A stretch of DNA of 64,000 nucleotides from Modestobacter sp. VKM Ac-2977 (GTDB lineage Bacteria > Actinomycetota > Actinomycetes > Mycobacteriales > Geodermatophilaceae), in assembly GCF_026968045.1 (NCBI RefSeq), contig NZ_JAPVBQ010000003.1, positions 89,839-153,838 of the forward strand. Reading direction: 5' to 3'. The position numbers were made by a program, and so were the translations under genes. Under the pieces are notes generated by a model. It was not told the origin of the DNA. It was given only the letters and a program-made list of their open reading frames with translations, and searched no databases. Each line of letters begins with the position of its first letter. The first letter of the stretch is position 1. Shown piece after piece: positions 51,289 through 60,244 of the stretch.

Positions 51289-52893
51289 TTAGCACCAGGC
51301 ACGCGGGGCGCCCGCACCCGGCCGGGTCAGGCCGGGCCGGGCCGTGCCGACGGCGAGCGCGCCCAGCGCCAGCGACCACAGCAGCCCGGCGCCGACCAGC
51401 CACCAGGGAGCGGTGCCGAGCAGCAGGGCCAGGGCGACCGGCGTGGTGCCCAGCAGGCCGACGTCCGGCCCGCGCACCAGCGTGCTGCTCACCCCGACCG
51501 GCACGGCGCCCATCGGCGAGGCGAGCACCGGCCCGGACCAGTCCAGGTCCGGGCGGTAGCCGGCGCGCACGGCCGCTCCCGCCCACGCCGGTGCGGTGAC
51601 CGCGCCCAACGTCAGCCACGCCACCGGCGCGCCGGTGCCCTGGCCGACGAGCAGCGCCGAGGCCCCGCAGACTCCCACGAGCGCCGCGGCCGGCACGACC
51701 GCCCGGGCCCAGACGACCGCCGCGCCACCCAGCGGCAGCCCGCGGTCGGCGGCCGGCGCGGCGGACGCCCGCCGGCTCGGCTCACCCAGCGACGTGGCGG
51801 CTGTCCACCAGCCGAGGACGACGGTCACCGCCACCAGCGCCGGCACCTCGGCCAGCCCCTCGGTGCGCGCGGCCAGCACCGGCAGCGCCGCCCCGACCGC
51901 CAGCTGCCCCCAGCGCCACGGGGACCGGGCCAGCACCGCCAGGTCGCCGGCGACCACCGCCTGCCAGGGGTGCTGTACCCAGCGCCAGGACAGCGGCCGC
52001 CGTGGCCGGTGCACCGTCGTCCCCAGCGCCCGGCCGAGCTCCCGGGTGTCCAGCGAGAAGACCGATGCGGTGGCGTACTGCGCGGTCTCCCCCGACGCAC
52101 GGAGCGCACCGGCGGACAGGTCCGCCAGCCGGCGGTCGGCCAGGACCAGGCAGAGGACGGCGGCCCCCAGCAGCGCACCGAGCAGCCCCAGCGCCACCGG
52201 CGCCGGAAAGGACCAGGCCCGACCCGCGACGTCCGGCAGGGCCACCCCCAGCCCGGCGAGCACGCACCCGGCGACGGCCGGGCCGACCAGGGCGAGCGCG
52301 GTGACCGCCCCGGCGACCGCGGGCACCCAGCGGCCGCCACCACCGGCCTGCCGGACGACGAGCACCGCGACGGCGGTCACCGCCAGCAGCGCACCGGCTG
52401 CCAGCCCGGCGAGGACGCCGGCCGGTGTCCGGTTCCAGGCCAGCACCACCGGGACGCCGACGACCAGCGCCGTCGCCACCGCCAGGCCGACCGCCCGGCG
52501 CAGCTCGCCGCGGAGCAGTCCGCGGCGACCCGCGGGCAGCGGCAGCCACCACACCACGGTCGCGGGCGTGGCGCTGACCGGTCCGAGCCGGGCGAGCAGC
52601 GCGGTCAGCCCGGCGGTCAGGGACAGCGCGACGGCCACCGCGGTCAGCGAACCCGGGAGCACCGCCGCATCGGCGGCCGGGCGGGCGGCGATCTGCTCGC
52701 GGAGGCTGGAGACCGTGCCCCCGCAGAGCGCCACGAAGACCCCGGCGGAGGTGAGGCCGGACAGGGTGTCCCCGACCCGGGTCAGCCAGCTGGTGTCGGC
52801 GCGGGAGGCCGTCGCCCGGCGGGTGTACCGGCGGACGGCGGTGCCGCTCCACTCCTCCGCCGGCCGCGCCCGCAGCGGGGCCGTCGCTGCCGT
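51289..52893 (-). CDS. DUF6297-like ABC transporter membrane protein, probable ACG start
   Basis: 534 residues if started at ACG 52893, with about ten or more hydrophobic segments (AVALSLTAGLTALLARLG, GLAVATALVVGVPVVLAW). It follows an ATPase gene as permease. No ATG, GTG or TTG occurs in frame between the ATPase stop (52897) and GTG 52734, yet coding character continues upstream (EEWSGTAVRRYTRRATASRA) and includes the first membrane helix. AGGAGGG lies 8 bases before ACG-GCA. A single T to C change from ATG would explain it. Substrate unknown. Confidence 0.65.
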   Translation of the reverse strand, partial: TAATAPLRARPAEEWSGTAVRRYTRRATASRADTSWLTRVGDTLSGLTSAGVFVALCGGTVSSLREQIAARPAADAAVLPGSLTAVAVALSLTAGLTALLARLGPVSATPATVVWWLPLPAGRRGLLRGELRRAVGLAVATALVVGVPVVLAWNRTPAGVLAGLAAGALLAVTAVAVLVVRQAGGGGRWVPAVAGAVTALALVGPAVAGCVLAGLGVALPDVAGRAWSFPAPVALGLLGALLGAAVLCLVLADRRLADLSAGALRASGETAQYATASVFSLDTRELGRALGTTVHRPRRPLSWRWVQHPWQAVVAGDLAVLARSPWRWGQLAVGAALPVLAARTEGLAEVPALVAVTVVLGWWTAATSLGEPSRRASAAPAADRGLPLGGAAVVWARAVVPAAALVGVCGASALLVGQGTGAPVAWLTLGAVTAPAWAGAAVRAGYRPDLDWSGPVLASPMGAVPVGVSSTLVRGPDVGLLGTTPVALALLLGTAPWWLVGAGLLWSLALGALAVGTARPGLTRPGAGAPRAWC

Positions 52894-52896
52894 GGC

Positions 52897-53574
52897 TCAG
52901 CCCTCCTGCAGCGCCGCGACGGCGTCCTCGGGTGCGACCACCGGGCACTCGTCCTCACCGATGACCAGGGCCTGGTCGGCGAGGGTGCCGATGAACGTCG
53001 GGTCGTGGCTGGCGAACAGCACCGCACCGCCGGCGTCCACCAGCGCCGCGAGCCGGTCGGCCAGCGCCCGGCGCATCCCGGTGTCCAGTCGGCGTTCCGG
53101 CTCGTCGAGCACCAGCAGGTCGGCCGGTCGCACCAGCGCGCCGGCCAGCGCCAGCCGCCGGCGCTGGCCGGAAGAGAGCGCCGAGGGCAGCGCGCCGGCC
53201 CGGTCGGTCAGCCCGAAGGCGGCCAGCTCCGCCTCGACCACCCCCTCGGCGTCGGTGACCCCGTGGGCGCGGGCGGTGAGCAGCAGGTGCTCCGCACCGG
53301 TCAGTGACGGGAAGAACGCGTCGTCGTCCAGCACCCCGGCGACCGCCCGGCGGAAGCCGGCGTCCCGCTCGTCGACCGGGCCACCGGCGAAGCGCACCGT
53401 CCCGGTCAGCGGCGGCAGCAGGCCGACCATCGTCTGCAGCACGGTGGACTTGCCCGCGCCGTTCGGGCCGACCAGTGCGACCGCCGTCCCGGGCGCGACC
53501 GACACCGTCACCGGGGCGCACACCGGCTCGTCGCCGTAACCGACCGACAGCTGCTCGGCGGCCAGCAGGACCAT
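52897..53574 (-). CDS. ABC transporter ATP-binding protein
   Basis: 225 residues. Walker A GPNGAGKST at 36-44, signature LSSGQRRRLALAGAL, Walker B LLVLDEPERRLD, switch His in FASHDPTFIG. Short, export-type or CcmA-like ATPase. ATG 53574 shares its A with the TenA stop (TGATG), and its end carries the ribosome site of the permease. The four genes tenA-E, tenA-C, ATPase and permease therefore form one tightly coupled operon. Confidence 0.9.
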   Translation of the reverse strand: MVLLAAEQLSVGYGDEPVCAPVTVSVAPGTAVALVGPNGAGKSTVLQTMVGLLPPLTGTVRFAGGPVDERDAGFRRAVAGVLDDDAFFPSLTGAEHLLLTARAHGVTDAEGVVEAELAAFGLTDRAGALPSALSSGQRRRLALAGALVRPADLLVLDEPERRLDTGMRRALADRLAALVDAGGAVLFASHDPTFIGTLADQALVIGEDECPVVAPEDAVAALQEG

Positions 53575-54203
53575 CAGCCGGGCCCCGCACCACCGCGCCA
53601 CGCGGCGTCGAAGAAGCCGATCTCCAGCTCCATGGCCCGGCGGTAGGCGCGCCGCACCGCGGGGGTGTCGGCCGCGGTGTCGTCCAGCAGCCGCTCCAGC
53701 GTGGCCGCCAGCTCCTCGAAGGCCGGGTCGGCGTAGGTGGTGACCCACTCGGTGTACGGGGTGGCCGGGCGGCCGGCCAGCGACTGCCCGAGGTGGGCGT
53801 ACAGCCGCATGCACGGCGTCATCGCCGCACAGGTCAGGCCCGCACCCCCCAGGGCCGCCGTGGCGAGCAGGAACTCGGTGTAGGCCAGCGTGGCCGGCAG
53901 CGGCTCGACCACGGCCAGGTCGATGCCCCAGCGCGCCGCGTAGCCCTCGTGCAGCCGGAGCTCCTCGCGGACGCCGGCGAGCAGGTCGGCGAAGACGTCC
54001 AGGCCGGCCCGGTCGGGGCTGTGCGCCGCGCCGAGGGCGTAGGCGCGGGCGAAGGACTCGAGGAAGAACGCGTCCTGGGCGACGTAGCCGGCGAACCGGT
54101 CGGTCGGCAGGCTCCCGTCGGCGATGCCCTGCACGAACGGGTGCGCCAGCGCGACGGCGGCGAGGTCGGCGTTCTCGGCCCAGAGCCCGACGGCGAGGCT
54201 CAC
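53574..54203 (-). CDS. TenA family protein with active-site cysteine (aminopyrimidine aminohydrolase type)
   Basis: 209 residues. The TenA active-site set is visible: Asp44 in VAQDAFFLE, Cys131 in TPCMRLYAH, Glu194 in ELEIGFFDAAW. TenA-C enzymes hydrolyse aminomethylpyrimidine to HMP in thiamine salvage. GTG start overlaps the stop of the second TenA gene (GTGA). Divergent from the TPP-riboswitch operon, but the strand carries its own start region without an evident riboswitch. Confidence 0.85.
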   Translation of the reverse strand: MSLAVGLWAENADLAAVALAHPFVQGIADGSLPTDRFAGYVAQDAFFLESFARAYALGAAHSPDRAGLDVFADLLAGVREELRLHEGYAARWGIDLAVVEPLPATLAYTEFLLATAALGGAGLTCAAMTPCMRLYAHLGQSLAGRPATPYTEWVTTYADPAFEELAATLERLLDDTAADTPAVRRAYRRAMELEIGFFDAAWRGGAGPG

Positions 54204-54808
54204 GGCCCCTGCACCGCCGCATCGCTGAGCGCCATGTCCCAGAAGGCCACCTCGGCAGCGACGACGTCGAGGAAGACCGCGTCCCTGCCCCCGCCGACCG
54301 CGTCGGCCGCCGCCTCCAGGCCGGCGACGTAACCGGCGAAGCCTGGCACGGTCCAGTGCTCGACGAACTCGCGGTAGGCCGGGGCCCCGGGCAGCGCGGT
54401 GGTCCAGGCGTCGAGGTACGTGCGCTCGATGGTCCACAGCGCCGTCAGCGCGACCGGCACCTCGGCGGCGTCCAGCCGCTGCAGCAGCTCGGCATAGGCC
54501 GCGGTGGCGGGCAGCGCGGGGGCGGTGAGGTCCAGGCCGCGGGCGGCCGCCTGCTCCTCGAACCAGGCCAGCTCCTCGACCAGCGCGACCAGGCCCCCGG
54601 CCAGGACCGCCTGCGCAGGCCGCGGCGCGCGGGCCAGCAGCCGGGCCTGGAAGCGCAGCAGGTCGGCGACGAAGCGCGCGTCCTGCACCAGCCAGGTGTC
54701 GAAGGCGCCGGCGGGCAGCGACCCGTCGCGCACCGCGGTCAGGAACGGGTGCGCGGTGGCCCCGCGCCAGATCTCGGGATGACGTTGCAGCAGCTCGGTG
54801 ACCGGCAC
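54200..54808 (-). CDS. TenA-E type paralogue lacking the catalytic cysteine
   Basis: 202 residues. The helical TenA fold is clear (TAHPFLTAVRDGSLPAGAFD, LVQDARF with Asp43, EVAFWDMAL with Glu186), but the cysteine position reads LTALWTIERT. This is the TenA-E arrangement, whose members act on formylaminopyrimidine-type thiamine breakdown products in plants and are poorly known in bacteria. First gene of the TenA-ABC operon. Confidence 0.82.
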   Translation of the reverse strand: MPVTELLQRHPEIWRGATAHPFLTAVRDGSLPAGAFDTWLVQDARFVADLLRFQARLLARAPRPAQAVLAGGLVALVEELAWFEEQAAARGLDLTAPALPATAAYAELLQRLDAAEVPVALTALWTIERTYLDAWTTALPGAPAYREFVEHWTVPGFAGYVAGLEAAADAVGGGRDAVFLDVVAAEVAFWDMALSDAAVQGP

Positions 54809-54859
54809 GGCGCGGACTCTAACGAGGTGGCTATGGTGACCCCGTCATGGCGTCGAGCC

Positions 54860-54950
54860 ATGTGCGGGAGCTCGGAGGACCGGGCTGAGAGGGCGGCTGA
54901 CGCGCCGCCGACCGCTGGAACCTGACCGGGTAATGCCGGCGTAGGGAGCC
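54860..54950 (+). ncRNA. TPP riboswitch (THI element)
   Basis: The conserved cores are present: GGGCTGAGA at 54882-54890, then CTGGAACCTGACCGGGTAA (54915-54933) and TGCCGGCGTAGGGAG (54934-54948). The P1-closing 3' strand includes AGGGAG, which is also the ribosome site of the permease starting at 54955, so TPP binding would block translation (and may stop transcription). It governs the whole thi operon to 59646. Confidence 0.95.
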
Positions 54951-54954
54951 CGTG

Positions 54955-56298
54955 ATGAGCACGTCCGGAACCGTCCACACCAGCGCGTCCCACGCGGACG
55001 CACCGCTCACCCTGACCGAGCCACCGGCCCGCACGCTGGGCTTCCGCGAGTCCGCGGGCCTGTGGGGCAACCTGGGCATCAGCCTGCTGCTGCCGGTGGC
55101 CGCCGTCTACGTCGTCCTGCCCGGGCAGCCGCTGTCGGTCACGCTCGGCGCGATCGTCGTCGGCGCGGTGATCGGCGCCTCGCTGCTGGGGCTGGCCGCC
55201 GCCGCCGGTGCCCGGGAGGGGGTGCCGGGGATGGTGCTGCTGCGCGGCCTCCTCGGCCGGCGGGCCTCCTACCTGCCCACCGCGCTGAACCTGGTGCAGT
55301 GCATCGGCTGGGCCACCTTCGAGATCGTGATCATCGCCGAGGCGGCGTCCCGGGTGCTGGACGCGCCGCGCTGGCCGTTCGTGCTGGTCGCCGGCGTCCT
55401 GGCGACCGCGATGGCGCTGCGCCCCCTCGGCGTGGTCAAGGTGCTGTCCCGGTACGCGGTGTGGGCGGCGCTGGCCGCGATCGCCTACCTGTTCGTCGAG
55501 GTGCTGTCCGAGCCGCGGGCGGCCCTGGACGGCGGCGGCGCCGCGTCCTTCTGGACGGCGACCGACATCGTGATCGCCCTGCCGATCTCCTGGTTCCCGC
55601 TCGCCGCCGACTACACCCGGCACGTGCGCAGCGGCCGGGTCGCCGGCACCAGCGCCGCCCTGGGCTACGGCCTGGCCACCGTCGCGATGTTCACCCTCGG
55701 CGTGCTGGCGCTGGCGGCCTACGGCAGCTCCGGGCTGGACGTCATCGACGCGCTGCTGGCCGTGCCGCTGGGCGCCCTCGCCGTGCTGGTGCTCATCACG
55801 GTCGAGCTCGACGAGGCGTTCGCGAACGTCTACTCCACGGCCGTGTCGGCGCAGAACGTGGTGGCCCGGCTGGACCGCCGGCTGCTCGCGCTGGGCGTCG
55901 GTGCCACCGCCACCCTGCTCGCGCTGAGCTTCGACATCGTCGCCTACGAGCCGTTCCTCTTCCTGATCGGCGCGGTCTTCGTGCCGCTGATCGGCGTCTT
56001 CCTGGTCGCCTACGCGCTGAGCGCCCCCGGCCGGTGGGACACCTCGGACACCGCCCCGGCCCGGTTGGTCTACCTGCTGCCGTGGCTGGCCGGGTTCGTC
56101 GCCTACCAGCTGACCCTGCCGACCTTCTTCTCCGGCGTCGGCGCAGGCTGGACCACCTGGTGGACCGCCCGCCAGACCGATCTGGGCATCGACCCGGCCA
56201 ACGGCTGGTCGGCCTCGCTGATCAGCCTGGCCGTCGCCGCGCTGCTCACCGCGGTGATCGCGCTGCTCGGCGCCCGCCGCGGGCGGCAACGGGCATGA
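54955..56298 (+). CDS. cytX: NCS1-family permease, predicted HMP/thiamine-precursor transporter (CytX-like)
   Basis: 447 residues, about twelve helices. ESAGLWGNLGISLLLPVAAV, LVQCIGWATFEIVIIAEAAS and ISWFPLAADYTRHVR are cytosine-permease-family text. Position first after a TPP riboswitch points to hydroxymethylpyrimidine or a related precursor (CytX). ATG 54955 with AGGGAG inside the riboswitch; GTG 54952 is possible. Its end overlaps thiE. Confidence 0.85.
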   Translation: MSTSGTVHTSASHADAPLTLTEPPARTLGFRESAGLWGNLGISLLLPVAAVYVVLPGQPLSVTLGAIVVGAVIGASLLGLAAAAGAREGVPGMVLLRGLLGRRASYLPTALNLVQCIGWATFEIVIIAEAASRVLDAPRWPFVLVAGVLATAMALRPLGVVKVLSRYAVWAALAAIAYLFVEVLSEPRAALDGGGAASFWTATDIVIALPISWFPLAADYTRHVRSGRVAGTSAALGYGLATVAMFTLGVLALAAYGSSGLDVIDALLAVPLGALAVLVLITVELDEAFANVYSTAVSAQNVVARLDRRLLALGVGATATLLALSFDIVAYEPFLFLIGAVFVPLIGVFLVAYALSAPGRWDTSDTAPARLVYLLPWLAGFVAYQLTLPTFFSGVGAGWTTWWTARQTDLGIDPANGWSASLISLAVAALLTAVIALLGARRGRQRA

Positions 56299-56921
56299 CC
56301 TCCCCGCTGGGCCCCTTGCACGTCCTCACCGACGCCGACGGCGGGCCGGGAGCGCTGGCCGTGGTCGCCGCCGCGGTGGCCGCCGGTGCGCCGGTGGTGC
56401 AGGTGCGGGCGAAGGGCTGCAGCGACCGGGTGCTGTACGACTTCGCCCGGGCCGTGGTCGAGCTCTGCCGGCCGGCGGGCACCACCTGCCTGGTCAACGA
56501 CCGGGTCGACGTCGCCCTGGCCGTCGGCGCCGACGGGACGCACCTGGGCGCCGGCGACCTCCCGCTCGCCGCCGCCCGGCGGGTGGCCGGGCCGGGGCAC
56601 CTCCTCGGCGGCACGGCGCGCGACCCCGAGCTGGCCCGACAGCTGGTGGCCGAGGGCGCGGACTACCTGGGCGTCGGCCCGGCCTTCGCCACCACCACCA
56701 AGACGGGACTCCCCGACCCGATCGGGGTCGCCGGGGTCGGTGCCGTGGCCACGGCGGTGCCGGTGCCGGTGATCGCCATCGGCGGGGTCACCGCGGCGCG
56801 GGTCGGCGAGCTGCTGGCCGCCGGCGCCACGGGGGTCGCGGTCGTGGGTGCGGTCACCGCCGCCGCTGACCCGGGCGCCGCGACGGCCGAGCTGCTGCGC
56901 GCACTGGCGGGCGCCCGGTGA
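56295..56921 (+). CDS. thiE: thiamine-phosphate synthase
   Basis: 208 residues, TIM barrel. VVQVRAKG (Arg/Lys phosphate contacts), CLVNDRVDVALAVGADGTHL, YLGVGPAFATTTKTG and IAIGGVTAARVGELLAAGAT are ThiE signatures. Joins HMP-PP with thiazole phosphate to thiamine phosphate. ATGA overlap with the permease and GTGA overlap with thiO. Confidence 0.93.
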   Translation: MTSPLGPLHVLTDADGGPGALAVVAAAVAAGAPVVQVRAKGCSDRVLYDFARAVVELCRPAGTTCLVNDRVDVALAVGADGTHLGAGDLPLAAARRVAGPGHLLGGTARDPELARQLVAEGADYLGVGPAFATTTKTGLPDPIGVAGVGAVATAVPVPVIAIGGVTAARVGELLAAGATGVAVVGAVTAAADPGAATAELLRALAGAR

Positions 56922-58026
56922 TCGACGTGGCGGTGGCCGGCGGTGGCCTGATCGGGCTGTCGGTGGCCTGGCGGGCGGCGCAGCGCGGCCTGTCGGTCGC
57001 CGTCGTCGACGACGCCCCCGGCGCCGGCGCTTCGGCGGCCGCCGCCGGGATGCTCGCGCCGGTCACCGAGGCGGCCTACGGGGAGGAGGCGCTGCTGCGG
57101 CTGTGCCTGACCTCCCTGCAGCGCTACCCGGTGTTCGCCGCCGAGGTGGAGGCGGCCAGCGGCCTGCCGGTGGGGCTGCGCACCGCCGGCACCCTGGTGG
57201 TCGGCTTCGACGCCGACGACGCGCGGGCGCTGGACGCGCTGCACGGCTACCAGCAGGAGCTGGGGCTGGCCGTCGAGCGGCTGACCCCGCGGGAGGCCCG
57301 CCGCCGGGAGCCCGGGCTGACCCCGCGGCTGCGCGGTGGGCTGGCCGTCGAGGGCGACCACTCGGTCGACGGCCGGGCGCTGCACCGCGCGCTGACCGCA
57401 GCCGCCGAGGCCGCCGGGGTGCGCCTGGTCCGCGACCGGGTGGCCGGGGTGCAGGTCGCCGGCGGACGGGCCACCGGGCTGCAGCTGGCCGGCGGCGAGG
57501 AGCTGGCCGCCGGCACCGTCGTCCTGGCCCTGGGGGCGCACAGCAACACGCTCCCCGGGGTGCCGCCGCTGCCGATCCGGCCGGTCAAGGGGCAGATCCT
57601 GCGGATGGCCGGTGCGGCGGGGCTGCTCAGCGGCACGGTGCGGGCGCTCGTCCGCAGCCGGCACGTCTACCTGGTGCCCTACGGCGAGGACGGGTTGATC
57701 GTGGGGGCGACCACGGAGGACCGTGGCTTCGACGCCACCGTCACCGCCGGCGGGGTGCACGACCTGCTGCACGACGCGATCGAGGTGGTGCCCGGGGTGA
57801 CCGAGCTGGAGCTGGTCGAGACCCTCGCCCGCTGGCGGCCCGGCACCGACGACAACGCCCCGCTGCTGGGACCCAGCACGCTCCCCGGGCTGGTGCTGGC
57901 CACCGGCCACCACCGCAACGGCGTCCTGCTCACCCCGGTGACCGGTGACCTCGTCGCCGAGCTGCTGGCCACCGGCGAGCTGCCCGAGCTCGCCGCACCG
58001 TTCACCGTCGAGAGGTTCCCCCACCG

Positions 58027-58030
<4 letters not shown>
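56918..58030 (+). CDS. thiO: glycine oxidase
   Basis: 370 residues. DVAVAGGGLIGLSVAWRAAQ gives the FAD-binding GxGxxG variant; AAAAGMLAPVTEA, VKGQILRM and ATGHHRNGVLLTPVTGDLVA are DAO/ThiO text. It makes dehydroglycine for the thiazole ring in aerobic bacteria. GTG 56918; the stop overlaps thiS (ATGA). Confidence 0.93.
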
Positions 58031-59646
<1,616 letters not shown>

Positions 59647-59714
59647 GCGGGCGACGCGCCGCTCGACTGGCGCGACCCACCCCGGACCGGTGAGGTGGGC
59701 ATCACATCGAGTTC

Positions 59715-60233
59715 ATGATTAGACCTGTCTCTGCCGAGACAAGACAGGGGTTCGCCGTGATGCAAGCCGCGGCCAGACAGCGAGGAGACCGGGTGACGGG
59801 CGAGCGCACCAGCCTTGCGTGGCCGTCGTCCCCTCCACCACCGGCCGAGGACGGCTGGGAGTGGACGCTGAGCACCGTGGCCGAACTCCCCAGGGTCCGT
59901 GCCCAGTTGCGCCGCGGGCTGGCCGAGGAGTCCCGGGGCGACCGTGCGGCCGCCGAACTCGACGAGGCCGTCGTCCTGGCGTTCGACGAGATGGCCTCCA
60001 ACGCCCTCCGGCACGGGGGTGGCGGGGTGCTCGCCCGCGTCCAGCGGACGCCGCAGGCCTGGTTGATCGAGGTGCGCGACTCCGCAGCCCAGCGCCCTCC
60101 ACAGCCGGCTGTCGGGCGTGACCCCAGCCTGGGCGGGCTGGGCCTGTACCTGATCGCCGAGATGGCCGACGCGCACGGCTGGCACCTCACCGGAGACCAG
60201 AAGAGCGTCTGGGCGTTGCTCCCCCGCCGCTGA
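59715..60233 (+). CDS. RsbW-like ATP-binding anti-sigma protein
   Basis: 172 residues from ATG 59715; later starts (ATG 59760 or GTG 59793) are also possible. HATPase_c motifs: N-box LAFDEMASNALRHG, then LIEVRDSAAQ, and DPSLGGLGLYLIAEM. RsbW-type kinases phosphorylate STAS anti-anti-sigma proteins. It converges with a SpoIIE-type phosphatase gene, a natural antagonist in partner switching. Its sigma and STAS partners are not seen here. Confidence 0.8.
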   Translation: MIRPVSAETRQGFAVMQAAARQRGDRVTGERTSLAWPSSPPPPAEDGWEWTLSTVAELPRVRAQLRRGLAEESRGDRAAAELDEAVVLAFDEMASNALRHGGGGVLARVQRTPQAWLIEVRDSAAQRPPQPAVGRDPSLGGLGLYLIAEMADAHGWHLTGDQKSVWALLPRR

Positions 60234-60244
60234 GCCGGCTCAGG

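Noticed and set aside
60230..60243. CTGAGCCGGCTCAG palindrome as terminator between RsbW-like and SpoIIE genes
   Set aside because: A perfect palindrome without a loop gives only a short hairpin, and it largely consists of the end of one reading frame and the gap; function is uncertain.
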